Origin: Purshia tridentata
Taxonomy: Eukaryota > Streptophyta > Magnoliopsida > Rosales > Rosaceae
NCBI GenBank assembly: GCA_003254885.1
Contig: QANT01002465.1
Location: 1-64,000 of the forward strand
Length of the DNA: 64,000 nucleotides
Direction: 5' to 3'
Numbering within the stretch: position 1 is the stretch's first letter; each line of letters starts with the position of its first letter. Both the position numbers and the translations under genes were made by a program. The notes under the pieces are model-generated. The model ran no database searches and was not told the DNA's origin. It saw only the letters and a program-made list of their open reading frames with translations. This document shows positions 1 through 12,800 of the stretch, piece after piece.

Positions 1-789
1 ATATCATGTGCACTCCGTTTCCCACTCTTTGTCAAAGTCTGAGTACACCCTATCAGATGATACAAACCACCACACTCTTCTCCTTTCATCAGGACCATAG
101 AGCCATGTGTGATTTTCAGAGCTCCCTCTGCTACAGAACACTTGTAGCCCTGGGAGTCTAATTGACTCAGCGATATTAGATTCGTTCGCAGCTTTGGGAC
201 ATACGTCACACCACCCAAAGTGCGCACCGCTCCATCAAATATTTTGATCTTCACTGTTCCCATACCCCTGACGTCACATTTTGACCCATCAGGCAAAGAG
301 TGTTTTTCCCTTTGACTCTTGGAACGTATCAAAATAATTTTTTACGGAGCAAATGTGATTTGTAGAACCTGAATCTAATATCCAATCTTGAGAAGAAGTG
401 TTACCTTTGGAAATAGTGAGAATTTCTCCAAATTCTTCGTAACTTTCAGCTACCGCTGTAGTGGAGCAATTCGAGCCATTACTGTCCTTCTTATTCCAAG
501 TCGGACAGTCTTTCTTCATGTGGCCCCACTCTTTGCACCTGTAGCATTGTATGCCCTTTCCACTGCCCTTGGATTTAGACCTGCTTTGACTACTAGATCC
601 CCTGGCAGTTTGTCTTTCCCTTCGATGCTCATCATTAGACATCTTTTCTGGCTTGCCATCCTTTCCTTTCAACGCTTTTGCTAGGCCTTGTTGAATAAGG
701 ATGTCCTTCACTCTCCTTTGCCATAGAGTGAAGCTCCCCCTTCCATCAAACCTCTCCACCTTGTACTGGGAGACAATATTTCCTGCCAT
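1..789 (-). pseudogene. copia gag-pol 5' region, internally deleted and frameshifted
   Basis: The frame opens at 789 and runs to a stop at 289-291 (166 aa). Visible parts are the conserved copia gag start (MAGNIVSQYKVERFDG), a CCHC zinc knuckle of the form CX2CX4HX4C (residues about 82-95) and the protease active-site motif DSGS (residues about 139-142). After residue about 54 the protein jumps directly from the N-terminal gag segment to the basic linker before the zinc knuckle, so most of the central gag domain is missing. Beyond the stop, bases 1-288 continue in another frame with typical copia pre-integrase sequence (LGGVTYVPKLRTNLISLSQL), so one indel near the run of A residues at about 303-310 broke the frame. 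Confidence 0.85.
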
Positions 790-848
790 GACGAAACCAC
801 GAACGAGGAACGACTAGTACGAACGACGTCGAATACCTCAACGAACCT

Positions 849-861
849 GGCTCTGATACCA
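849..861 (-). other. Primer binding site (initiator Met tRNA)
   Basis: The minus strand reads TGGTATCAGAGCC, the standard plant copia primer binding site complementary to the 3' end of initiator methionine tRNA. It sits 2 bases inside the LTR edge. Confidence 0.93.
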
Positions 862-863
862 CT

Positions 864-1574
864 TGTTGGGAATAAATCCCCTCGCCACGACAAATATGTG
901 ATGGAAGAATAAAATACACAAGCCAATAAAAGAAAACAAGAGAGCACCAAGAATTTAACGTGGTTCGGCAAAATCCTGCCTACGTCCACGAAGAGTTTCC
1001 TTCACTATGAGAGAAATAACCTTGTACAAGAATTACACTCAAGAATTTAATCCCAAACCCGAGCCCTTGTACCCAATAGGATACACCCCTTGTACACCCT
1101 CTCTCAACTAGAAGATTACTCTACCCAAGCCTTGCCCTCTCACACACAACTCCCTTAGTGAACTCTCACACCTTGAGTTGAAGACCTTGAGAAGACAACT
1201 TGCTTAAGTTGCCTTCCCTCTCACACACAACTCCCTTAGTGAACTCTCACACCTTGAGTTGAAGACCTTGAGAAGGCCTTGATAGCTTGATCTTAAATGC
1301 CAAGCCTCATCCTCCTTTTATAGCCATGGATGGATCCTTCTAGCAACTTGGAGAAAAGTCCACCAACTCTTGGATCCTTCTAGAAACTTGGAGAAAAGTC
1401 CACCACCCAAGCCTTGTAGAATTCTCTACAAACTTCTTGAACTTTAGCCAACTTGCACTAACTAGAAAGAAGTAGAAGATTCTAGATCTTTAATTAAACC
1501 TCTTGCACTAACTAGAAAGAAGGAGAAGATTCTAGATCTTCAATTAAACCTCATGGGCTGGACCAATCCCAACA
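864..1574 (-). repeat. LTR of the copia element (711 bp)
   Basis: The LTR is bounded by the short inverted repeat TGTTGGGA / TCCCAACA at 864-871 and 1567-1574, with TG...CA ends. The edge nearest the coding region lies 2 bases from the primer binding site, as expected for a 5' LTR. Internally it contains three separate tandem duplications: about 60 bp with an 81-bp period (about 1135-1275), a 40-bp period (1331-1408) and a 50-bp period (1452-1552). The partner LTR is outside the window, so age from LTR divergence cannot be estimated here. Confidence 0.9.
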
Positions 1575-4500
1575 AATTTAGTTCATTCACGAACTTAGGT
1601 TGAATAAAATATTTTTGTCTTTAGTATTTTATCAGCATTATTTGATGGAAGTTGCATATACTGAATTGAGAAAAAATGAAAATGAAAATATGAAAATGAG
1701 ACAAATAATAATTGGGTACATAACTGAACAATGACCAAAATTTAAGTATCTAAACTGAAAAAAACAAAAAACAAAAACAAAAACAAAAAACCAAAAAATT
1801 AAAAACGAAAACATTAATTTGATTCTATGTCACTTCAAGCAGAGATCAATTTTTACATTTACTAACGAAGTGGGTCAAACTCTCACACATAAAATCCAAT
1901 AAAATCATGCAAGTAACTCGCAATAAGATTATGGGGAAAGATTTTGGGTGAGATTCTTGAGTTATTGGTGTTAAACTGTACTTTATTGGCCTAATGCCCA
2001 ACAATAATTGTCTCCAATTATTGTACTGAGGAGTAGAAAACGGACATTGCATTACAATTGCATACACGTCGTTGTCAATGGTTAAAGATAGGAAGGGACT
2101 TGGAAATTATCTTATAAACAATTTACATTATGTACACAACGATCATTTTGAATTAATTCCACATCTTAAGATGGCGAATCAAGCAGGGGTTTGATAAGGT
2201 CAGAGTCATTAGAAAAGGCACAAAATACCATCGTAAGATATTGAGTGCTGAATGTAATGTGTAGAGCATAAGCCTACTGATCGCAACAACTTACTCATGG
2301 CTTGATTACTCATTCCTTAATTATCGATTACTTAAGTCATCTGATTATCTGTTTTCTATTAAATGAGAAACTACAAATTTTGATGGCTATTCCATCTATA
2401 TATAGGAAGAAGGTTCTACGCCATCAAAGAAAAAGCTTGACCATGTTGACTTGAACATATGATTAAGCAAATTGATCATGTCCAACTTAGTGTAGGACTT
2501 TTTAACCAACTAAAGGCATTCGAAATTTGCTACTACAACATGGCACTTTGGAGTCCCCAAGCAGCGCAGCCAATAACGTTATAACGGTTTTGGTATGCTC
2601 ATGTAAGACATACCAATATGTATAACCAATGCATTGTTAAATAGTATAATTAACTCATGTGTTATAACTTAAATGGACAATATTAATACTAATCAATATA
2701 AATATAATATATTGTTCAAAGTCGGCCTTCAGTTTTTTAAGGCCTGAGGAGAAAATTTAAAGTGGGGTCTTCGATTTGCATACACAAGTAATAATATATT
2801 GCTCAAATTCTCTTATTTTTGTGCACTTTTTGGGGAAAAATAGGAGGGGACAGGATAAAGAAATTGGAAAAGAGAGAAAAACCTGCTGCCTTGGAATTTT
2901 GATAACGTTGCTATACCTTAAAGAATCAACATGGCGGTCGATCGAGAGAGAGATTGTTTTATTTTTCTTTTTCTTTTTGGGTATAAAAAGAGCTTTAGAT
3001 TTATAATTGGTCTTCTTATTATTATGGATTCTCAGAAAGCTTAAAAACGGGTTTGAAAGTGATTGTACGTATGTGTTATGGGTTATGGTCTGTTCCCTCA
3101 AACACCTTAACCATGCTTTTTTTTTTATTTCAAAATTTGAAAAAACAACCTTTCGTAATAATACACACAAACACAAAAGACACTAGGACACTTCACACTT
3201 GTTGCTTGAGGATCAACGGCACAGAGATGCTGACACTATACCGACCACCATGTACGGCCTGTAAAGATTAACCATGGGACCCATTCACTCACTCCTCTTG
3301 GTATGTTTTCACAAATATTGCATTCAAGTCTCAACTAGTCCCAACTAGTCGTTGATATTTTTCTAAAGAGGTTTTGAAGTAATTCTAATTTATTTCTCAT
3401 ATACCTTTTATATTGTAAGGCCATGTGTGTGGCAAAGATGTGTAGGCTTGGGTTCAGACAAGAAGTGATGGTTTATTGTCAAGTTCATTTCTGATTTTGT
3501 TGGTGATGATGATCATCAATAAGGCCCTTCAGGCTGCTCTAGCCTCTTGCAAGACAAAAAAAAATGGTGGGGTTCTGGAAAATTAATTCAAAGCTATCAA
3601 AGCGTTAATTAATTTCAAAACAACTTAGAAGTGCATGTGGTTGGGTTGCAGTGTCTCAAACATATGTTTAGTTATTAAAATAATATCGATCAAAAACATA
3701 TATATATATACATTCACCTAATTAATTAATAGACTGATTGACAGTCACAACACAATATGTCAACTGTCAAGAGAAAATTACACAGTTGCAATAAGCTTTA
3801 AATTTTGATACAAGAAAATTAATGGCTACTTGTATTTTAAGCTAGATATTGACTGCTTGTGTTTATATGTGTGTGGTAGAAACTCATGTAATGTAAATGT
3901 AGCAGGTTTTTCCATTACAAGAATTAAAATGGGAAGTCGTTGGAAATGGGCTTCACAAAGCCGAAAGTCATGGCTTTTAAGACCCAAAAGAGTGCGAATG
4001 AAGGGAGATGGAGCAAAATTTACTAGCCCCAACAGCTATATTATTATTTTCTTGCTTTGGTGCAGTGCAGGCAGGTGAGGTGTCGTACGTGGACTCCTCA
4101 AAATAAAAACACACAGCAGGAAATGGAGAAAACATGGCTTTCAAAAATGAATTACCATCTCAGACCAAAAAAAATGAAAGGATGAATTTCTATCATTTAT
4201 ACTTGAAACCTCTAAGTTCAAATCTCATAAACAATGGGTCATCAGCGTTTGATACGCAGCAGGAGCAAGAGCAACAAGATTGACAATCACTTTTCTTTTT
4301 CAGAGTTGAAAGAGTGAGTATCGAAGTTGAATACATTGTGGATAATTTTATAACCATTCCAACTGAACTATCTAGCAATACAATTAACTCAACACCTACC
4401 TATTTAAAACATAATTTTTAGGTTTGAAATATTTATAGAGATAGTTAATTGGTGCAGTAAGCACATTTCATAATTTTAAAACATAGTTAGATAGCAAATT

Positions 4501-4886
4501 GGGTGTCCACAACAATTTCCAAGGCGTATATAGACTTACGAAAATCTGTCCAAAAAAAAACTTGCGCAAAAGAAAAGCACGAATATCGGGTTTAACTTAC
4601 AAGACCCATGTTTGACAGGCTTTTCAGTATTGGGACAATAAGCAGTGAAGCCCAATCATCTCCACATAAGCAATGGTCCAATAGGCATCCATCCTAGTAT
4701 CCTACAGTCCTACTCTTCCTATAAAATAGAAAAGATTAAAAAAACAAAAAACAAAAGTTAAACAGATGACGTCGTCTAGGATTTAAGCCTAAACTAAACC
4801 CCTCAAAAACCCTCAAATCTTCTTCGCTCGACAGTCGATAATCGACAGTCAACACAACACACATCCAAATCCAATACCATCCATAA
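1575..4886. other. Intergenic, no gene seen
   Basis: AT-rich spacer between the retrotransposon and the PPR gene. It contains an A-rich simple stretch (about 1758-1800) and scattered short open frames without family features. The last 150 bases before 4887 are likely the PPR promoter and leader; no clear TATA box was identified. Confidence 0.6.
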
Positions 4887-6530
4887 ATGATCAGAGAAAC
4901 CCTCCAATTCTTTGCTCACCTGCGAAGAACCTCACAGTTCCTAAATCCTTTTACCTGCAACAAGCTCCTCCATAGCTTCATTAGCTCCAACTGTGGTGAG
5001 CTCTCTGTAAAAATTTTCTCCCACTTGCTCTCCAAAGGGTACAATCCTCACCCCTCTTCGTTCAATTCAGTTATCTCCTTTTTATGTAAATTGGGTCATA
5101 TTGAATATGCCCAAAAGCTCGTAAATTCAATGCCGAGATTCAGGTGCTTACCTGATATTGTAACTTACAATTCTTTGATTGATGGGTATTGTAAAATTTG
5201 TGATATTGATGAAGCTTGTTTGGTAATGACAAAGATGCGCATAGGAGGGTGCAGACTTGATTTGGTTACATTTAATACATTGTTTAATGGGTTCTCTAAG
5301 GTTAAAATGAAGAAAGAAGCATTTGTGTATATGGGTTTGATGTGGAAGAGTTGTTCACCAAATGTGGTTACGTATAGTACTTTTATAGATATGTTTTGTA
5401 AAATGGGGGATTTAGGTTTGGGTTATAGGGTGTTTGGTGATATGGTGAAGGATGGGGTGTTGCCAAATTTGTTTGTTTTTACTTCTTTGATTGATGGGTA
5501 TTGTAAGGATGGTAATTTGGAGGTTGCATTTGAATTGCTTGAGAGAATGAGGCAATCGTTACTTCTTCCAAATGTGGTTACGTATAATGCTTTAATTGAT
5601 GGGCTTTGCAAGAAAGGGATGTTGGAGAGAGCCAAGCATTTGTTTTCTAAGATGTCGGAAGATGGGGTTAAGCCTAATTCAGCTGTTTACACTTCATTGA
5701 TAGATGGACATTTAAAGAAAGGAAATGTGGATGATGCCATGAAGTATGCGAGTAAAATGCACAATCAAGGGTTTAACCTTGATGTAGCTGCATATGGGGT
5801 TATTATCTCAGGCCTCTGTAAAAATGGTCGGTTTTATAAAGCAATTCAGATTATCAAAGATATGGTTGGGAGTGGGCTAGCTCCAGATAAGATGTTGTTG
5901 ACGACCATTATGGATACATATTTCAAAGCTGGGAATTTAAATGCAGCTTTGGCTGTCTACAAGGAATTTTTAGTCAGGGGGTTCGAACCTGATGCTGTGA
6001 CTCTTTCAACCTTGATGCATGGTTTATGCAAGCATGGGTGTCTGAAGGAGGCAAGAGACTACTTTTGCAAGGAAAAGGCCAACGAAATTTTATATACTGT
6101 GCTTATTAATGGGATGTGTAAGGAAGGAAACTTAATTGAAGTTGAGAAGGTCTTCAGGGAGATGTCAGAGGCAGGGTTTATACCAGACAAGTATGTATAC
6201 ACTTCTTGGCTCGCTGGACTGTGCAAACAGGGTAATCTGGTCGAAGCTTTTAGGCTCAAAAATAAAATGGTTAGAGAGGGCATCATACCGGATCTGTTAA
6301 CTTATAGCTCCCTTATTTTTGGTTTAGCAAATAAGGGACTCATGATTGAAGCAAAACAGGTTTTTGATGACATGTTGAAAAGAGGAATTACTCCTGACTC
6401 TGCAGTCTTTGATATTCTGATTAGAGGCTATCACAAGGAGGGTAATGATGTTGCCATTTCAGGTTTGTATGATGAAATGAGAAAGAGAGGGCTTGTAGTT
6501 ACAGGAGGTAAGGTAGATGGAGAACATTAA
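4887..6530 (+). CDS. P-class pentatricopeptide repeat protein (organelle RNA binding)
   Basis: A 547-residue intronless reading frame. From residue about 21 to 539 it is almost entirely tandem 35-residue helical hairpins of the type VTYNxLIDGxCKxGxxxxA, about 15 repeats, with one 34-residue repeat (126-159) and one short 30-residue repeat (370-399). There is no E, DYW or SMR domain, so it is a pure P-class protein. Family members bind one organellar transcript and affect its processing, stability or translation. The N-terminus is short with several arginines and could be a mitochondrial presequence, but this is not decisive. The first Met is followed within 20 residues by the first repeat. 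The intronless structure is usual for the family. Reading residues 5 and 35 of each repeat suggests a target (see findings). The exact orthologue is not known. Confidence 0.9.
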   Translation: MIRETLQFFAHLRRTSQFLNPFTCNKLLHSFISSNCGELSVKIFSHLLSKGYNPHPSSFNSVISFLCKLGHIEYAQKLVNSMPRFRCLPDIVTYNSLIDGYCKICDIDEACLVMTKMRIGGCRLDLVTFNTLFNGFSKVKMKKEAFVYMGLMWKSCSPNVVTYSTFIDMFCKMGDLGLGYRVFGDMVKDGVLPNLFVFTSLIDGYCKDGNLEVAFELLERMRQSLLLPNVVTYNALIDGLCKKGMLERAKHLFSKMSEDGVKPNSAVYTSLIDGHLKKGNVDDAMKYASKMHNQGFNLDVAAYGVIISGLCKNGRFYKAIQIIKDMVGSGLAPDKMLLTTIMDTYFKAGNLNAALAVYKEFLVRGFEPDAVTLSTLMHGLCKHGCLKEARDYFCKEKANEILYTVLINGMCKEGNLIEVEKVFREMSEAGFIPDKYVYTSWLAGLCKQGNLVEAFRLKNKMVREGIIPDLLTYSSLIFGLANKGLMIEAKQVFDDMLKRGITPDSAVFDILIRGYHKEGNDVAISGLYDEMRKRGLVVTGGKVDGEH

Positions 6531-8096
6531 TTTGTAATATCATGTGATATAAGGCTTCATTGCTTCCGTATGATCCAGTCAATTCCTGACAATACAAAAT
6601 TCTATCTGCCGCTATATTCTTTTCTTATGAGGCTATTTGTCACAGTTAAAGTGACAGAAAAAGTGCTTTGCCTAATCTACATTTCAATCAGGAGCAAAAT
6701 TAAGGTTATACCCCTGATCTTATATATAATATATAAAGCTTTGCATGTGAAATTGTTTGACATCATCTAATTTACTAATTTATATCATATTTTGTGTTGA
6801 CAGCTCTTTTTATAAGCTCAAAGGAATGCTTACCACTATGGCATTTAAATGTGTGTGGGGAGTCGGGACTTACCATAAAAGGAAGAGGAGAATCATGATA
6901 TTGGACATCAACACATGTAATGGTAAGGCCATTGATTCTGAGAGCAAGCTCTTTCATCAAATGAAGGAAATGGCTTGGTTATGCTACTGGTGTATTGGCA
7001 GATGCTTTGTGGGATCAGAAATGCATGCAAAAATAACAGCAAATGCTGGCATTGCCATTAATATTGCCTCATTCAGCTAAGCATCTGGCTACTGCCATGG
7101 CATTACAAGCTCGTCTGCGTAAACTGTTGCTTCCTCTTCTACAACGTTATCTTTGGCAGCCCAACACTCCTATGATTTTTATGCAATTTTGTAAACAGTT
7201 GTTGGTTTCACAGTGCAAAAGGTTAGCGTGTCAACGGTCTGTGTCCAACAAATTATGCAGTTGTGGAGTTTCTAGTACATTTAATCAATTTATGTGAATT
7301 ATGAATTCCCCTAAAATTTATGAATTATGGATTAAACTTTGATTTAACATAATTTCCAATTATTAAAAAGAAAAGGACGGTCTAGTCAAATTTTAGCTAC
7401 AACTACCTTACTCAATCGGACCTTTATTAAAAGAAAAGAAACAAAACTAGTTAACTCGATTATCTGTTATATTTTTAGACTAAACTATTTATTAAATACG
7501 ATAAATGAGTATGGCGTATTAGTATTACACTGTGACATGGTGTAATTAAGAATATTATTGAATGACATGTTTATCTTTGTCACTCTTATTATAATAGATA
7601 TATTAATCATATTGATAAAATGTAAAAGTGAAAAATGTGGGATTTACATAATTACCATACTAGCCTTTCATTTTAAATCAATTATAATATATATATTTTT
7701 CTAAAAGATAATAAAGGTATATTTGGTATTCCATCCCTACCTTGATAAAGAAGAAAATAAGTATATAGAAAAAAAAGAAAAGAAAAAAAAGGGCAATTGT
7801 AAGTTGTAAGATGGGCTGTGAACATCAAGCTTTACAAATATTACATTAATACTGATAACACATAGGTGCAACAACTATATCATAACCGTTATTTCCGTTT
7901 TATCTATCTCTCCCCCTCTCTCTATGTCTCTCAGATTCAATCTCTGCACCTAAACCCACATCAAAATATCACATCTTTGATCCAAGCACCCACTGCCTTT
8001 AACTTGATCCCACATTGCCTTCTCAGATCCAAACCTTCCCCTTCCACGAACCCACATTTTTCTCTCAGATCTTCATCGCTTTAATTTGATCCCAGA
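6531..8096. other. PPR 3' flank and DRP1C promoter/leader
   Basis: No gene was recognised. The first several hundred bases are probably PPR 3' UTR. The stretch 7300-7860 is very AT-rich. The stretch 7900-8096 is pyrimidine-rich (CTCTCTC tracts), as expected for the 5' UTR of the following DRP1C gene. Confidence 0.55.
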
Positions 8097-9751
8097 ATGG
8101 CCAGATTGGAAAGCTTGATCGGCCTGGTCAACAGAATCCAGCGAGCCTGCACCGTTCTCGGTGATTATGGCGGTGAGGGCATGTCGCTCTGGGAAGCTCT
8201 TCCTACGGTTGCTGTTGTTGGAGGCCAGGTCTTCCACTTCTTCATTCATGTCCTCTTTTTTATTTTTTTATTTGGGTTTTTGTTTTTCAATGCTTTCATA
8301 TGTTCTTTTGGAAAATAGAGTTCCGGGAAGTCTTCGGTTTTAGAGAGCGTGGTCGGAAGGGACTTCTTGCCTCGTGGATCCGGTAATTCTCGCTTTTCTT
8401 CTTTTAGATGCTCGCTATTATGTGTTTTTTTTTTCCTTTGGTTGTGGTTAAAAAGTAAAGAGAGTGTGCGATGTAATGTGTGTTTCTAATTTTTTATTGT
8501 TTATCTACGATCTTCTTCTTAGTCAAACATTTGAAGCTCATTTCAAGCAAAAGCTATATAGTTTGCACTAAGCTCGGTGGAGTTGAGGCTATCTTTTCAT
8601 GCATCCCAGATTGATATAAATTCAGGAATTAACTTTTTTTTCTTTTCATTTTGAAGTTTTCCTGCATATCTAAGTAGCCAACAGAGGTTTTGAGCAAATT
8701 TTGCTCATCATAACTGGTGATGACATTGCCATTGTTAGTCATGATGTGGGTCATAGTAGTTTCATGTTGCAAAATCTGTATTATTTCTTATGCTATCTTT
8801 CTTTGATCGCAAGGTATTGTGACAAGGAGACCATTAGTGTTGCAACTTCATCAGACGGAAGAAGGGCGGTCTGAATATGCAGAGTTTCTTCATGCGCCTA
8901 AGAGGAAGTTTACCGATTTTGGTATGTCAACTTTCATTGAGAGGTGCATTTTCACTTGGGCTGATGTAAAGATGAATTTCTCGAGCTTCTGATAATTGCA
9001 TTTAATGGATAATTATGTAATAACCATAGGATTGTAGCGGGTTTAATTACATTGACATGGCCCCCTTGTTGTTTGTTTGTTTTTTTAACTACATAGTGAA
9101 TGTATTTACCTATTCACATAAACAATGGCTTTATTTCTTCTTAGCTCTAACACCAAACACTGAGCATCCCTGTTTGCTTATGCAGCTGCTGTACGTAAGG
9201 AGATTTCTGATGAGACTGATCGTATAACTGGGAAATCAAAACAAATCTCTAACATTCCAATTCATCTCAGCATATATTCTCCAAATGGTTTGTATTTTCA
9301 TTTCCTGTGATAACCTTATGGATGGAAATCATTTAATTGAATCATTCTCTAGTTTTTTTTAAAAAAATATTTTTCTTTCTTTTGCCTTATTTCTTGTCGT
9401 TTTTCCCTAACTTCCAAGAATTTGCTTAAACTTTGGGGGTGACATGAAAGTACGTATAATCTCTTTACTTACCAATCTGAAGGCATACATTTTTCTTCAA
9501 TAATTATTCTCAAGTATTCTCCTTTTTCTTCAAGTACTTGTCCTGGGCCCTTCTTGTTTGTCAATTTCATGATTTAACAATTCCAGATATATTTTCTTTT
9601 TTATTTAGTATATACTGTTATCCTTTTGTTGAGTGATATTGTCCACATTACTTGTTGGTTTGAACTACATAGTACTGAAGTGTATTTTTCGTGTGGCAGT
9701 TGTAAACTTGACCCTTATAGATCTTCCTGGATTGACAAAGGTTGCTGTAGG

Positions 9752-9808
<57 letters not shown>

Positions 9809-12800
9809 CCTCCCTCCCTCCCAGTTTGGTAGGAGTTTAGTGACAATTATTTGGCTTTTGCAGAGGGACAATCAGAAACCATTGTTGAAGATATTGAGAA
9901 TATGGTCCGTTCTTATGTTGAGAAGGTGAGGATACTTTTTTTTTTTGGGTTAAATTGTGACGAGTAAACTATGTGGACAACTCCATGAGGTTTAATGCAT
10001 GATCAACTCAACTTACGGAGTTCACTTTGGTTTCGAAAAATTGTTTGCACAATTGATTATGTCATAGGTTTCGTATTTTTACTAATACTGCACTTAATCT
10101 AATGGACTTCTCTGATTTTGTAGCCTAACTGCATTATATTGGCTATATCTCCTGCTAATCAAGATATTGCCACTTCAGATGCCATCAAGCTCGCAAGAGA
10201 AGTAGACCCTTCAGGTAATATAACTATGCCTTGCCTGGAGAGGCTACAACACTGTTGTCACCTTAATTCATTGTTAATGAAAAAAGAGTGTTTGCTTACA
10301 AGCCAAAACACTAATTTTCTCTTTTTCCTATTATGTATGCATTTTTAGGTGAAAGAACATTTGGAGTGCTAACAAAGCTTGATCTGATGGACAAGGGAAC
10401 CAACGCTCTGGATGTAGGGATCTAATCATACTCACTGCATAAATTGAGTAGACAATAAAAGTTCCTTGTTTATAGAATTGCAATATTTAAACTTACACCA
10501 ATTCATGCTTGTTAGCTTTTGGTCTTTCATGATATACAAGTGTAATACTTGAATATATAGTGTGTTATCAAATCCCTTACTTCTGGTGGTGGCCATAACA
10601 TCAAACTAATGGCTACTCTATATGAATGTTTAAGGTTCTAGAAGGAAGGTCGTACAGACTGCAACACCCATGGGTTGGAATTGTGAACCGTTCACAATCT
10701 GATATCAACAAAAATGTTGATATGATTGCTGCTCGTCGGAAGGAGCAAGAATACTTTGAAAATAGTCCTGAATATGGACACTTGGCGCATAAAATGGGCT
10801 CAGAGTATCTTGCCAAACTTTTGTCTAAGGTCTTCTTAGTTTATCATATTGTCTTTCTCTACCTACGGTATACCTACATAATCAATAATCTTATTGAAAG
10901 TTACTGTTCCATCTCATCTTTCTTATTTATCAGCATTTGGAGGTTGTCATTAGACAGCGCATACCTAGTATTCTTGCCATGATCAATAAGACCATTGATG
11001 AGCTTAATGCAGACCTTGATCGTATTGGCAGGCCAATTGGCGTAGATTCAGGGGTAACAATGTTCACCTTGTGGAGTCAGTTTTCTTGTTTATTGAAAGG
11101 TTTGACTTACTTGTGTTATTGTATGTACAGGCCCAGCTGTACACTATTTTAGAATTATGCCGTGCATTTGATCGTGTATTTAAGGAACACCTGGATGGCG
11201 GGTAAATTTCATGACCTTGTTACAACATGTATGGATCATTGAAAGAGAATTACCAGATATTTGTTTGCTCCCATATATTTATTTTTGGTCACAACCATTT
11301 ATTTACAAGCTGTCAAAATAGATTAAGAAAACCCTTGAAAGAGAATCACTACCCTTATTACTTGCTCATGTTTTGACTATCATGAACTTATGATGAGTTC
11401 TGAGTTTGACTAGTACATTTCTATTATAGTGCAATTTTGATATCTAGTAAAGAAAAATTAAGTTTCTTACTCATTTCGTAATATATGTGTATAAATTAAC
11501 AATAAGTTGCTACTTCAGGCGACCTGGTGGAGATCGAATATACAAAGTATTTGACCATCAACTACCAGCTGCTTTAAAAAAGCTCCCGTTTGATCGTCAT
11601 CTATCTTTAAAAAATGTCCAAAAAGTTGTTACAGAGGCTGATGGTTATCAACCCCATTTGATTGCTCCAGAACAAGGATACAGAAGGCTCATTGATGGAT
11701 CCATTGTCTATTTCAAAGGACCAGCTGAAGCCTCTGTGGATGCTGTAATGTTCTTATTTCTTTCAATTCTATAATTTATTCTAAAACTCAAAAGTTCAGA
11801 CACATGGAATACTCAGTTCAAGATTTTCTTTTTCTTTCCATCTATTGTATCATTTATACTGTTTGATTCAAGGAATGCTTCTTTGTTTACTTTCGGAATG
11901 GTGAATCTCTATGCTTGTCTTTAAAATTTTTCTTTGATCTATAATCATCACTATATGGTGTATTATTCTGTAGTGATTATTCTATTGCTAAGATATAGTG
12001 AATATCAACTTCTCCTGTGGTTATCTGAAGATTTTTGACTCCATTGTTTTCTCACAGGTGCACTTTGTTTTGAAAGAACTGGTGCGGAAGTCCATAGCTG
12101 AAACAGAGGTAAATACAGTTTTGCATGAGATTTAAACTAGTTTTATGAAAAATCAGCTTTACCTCTTTATAAGTTGATTCTATCTGCACCAATTCTTCTA
12201 CTTTGCCACAAGTTGGGCTCAAGTTGACTAAGTTAAATCTTTTATATCTTTTTAATCCGGAGGGCTTTCTACATTACTTTGGGATGCCCAACAATCAACA
12301 TCTAAATGAAACTTATTTGTACTGATGCTACTTTGTGGCAATTGCAGGAATTGAAACGATTCCCTACCCTTCAATCTGATATAGCAGCAGCTTCCACAGA
12401 AGCATTGGAAAGATTTCGAGACGAAAGCAGGAAAACAGTTACACGGCTGGTGGAAATGGAGTCTAGCTACCTAACGGTGGAATTTTTTAGAAAGATTAAT
12501 TTTGATTCAGAGAGAACTCCAAACCCAGGGGATAAAAATGCAGACAAAAATGCAGAAAAAATTGCAAACCAAGCAGCAGCAAATATGGACCGTCTCGGAG
12601 ACAGTTATCTCAGGAGGATTGGTATGCAAGTTTTCTGCTCACTTTGACTTTGTCATCTCACACGCACACGTACATATCACGTACACTGTCAGTGTTCCAT
12701 GCCATAGCAAATATTGTGGTACCTATTTCATTAAGTTTTTATTTGTTTTGTTTTCTGCTCGTAAGAAAACTATTGGATATTTAAAATAACAAAGAATATA

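Larger units (their letters stand above)
1..1574 (-). mobile_element. Ty1/copia LTR retrotransposon, 5' part, degenerate
   Basis: Read on the minus strand, the order is a 5' LTR (1574 to 864), a primer binding site matching initiator-Met tRNA (861-849), a gag start (789), a zinc knuckle, the aspartic protease motif, and then the pre-integrase region up to the window edge. This is the start of a Ty1/copia element. The integrase, reverse transcriptase and 3' LTR would lie left of base 1 and are not visible. The coding part is broken twice: a large in-frame gag deletion and a frameshift near 300-310. It is probably a relic or a non-autonomous copy. Confidence 0.93.

Noticed and set aside
2757-3176. 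Minus-strand frame of 139 aa
   Set aside because: Lysine-rich low-complexity translation of AT-rich spacer, with no family features.
6757-7297. Overlapping plus-strand frames after the PPR gene
   Set aside because: No repeat motif or other family feature. Most likely 3' UTR and spacer.
9633-9929. Plus-strand frame with a Ser-Leu repeat and its antisense Arg-Glu frame
   Set aside because: Both are translations of the (TC)n microsatellite in a DRP1C intron; the real exons 5 and 6 flank it in splice consensus.
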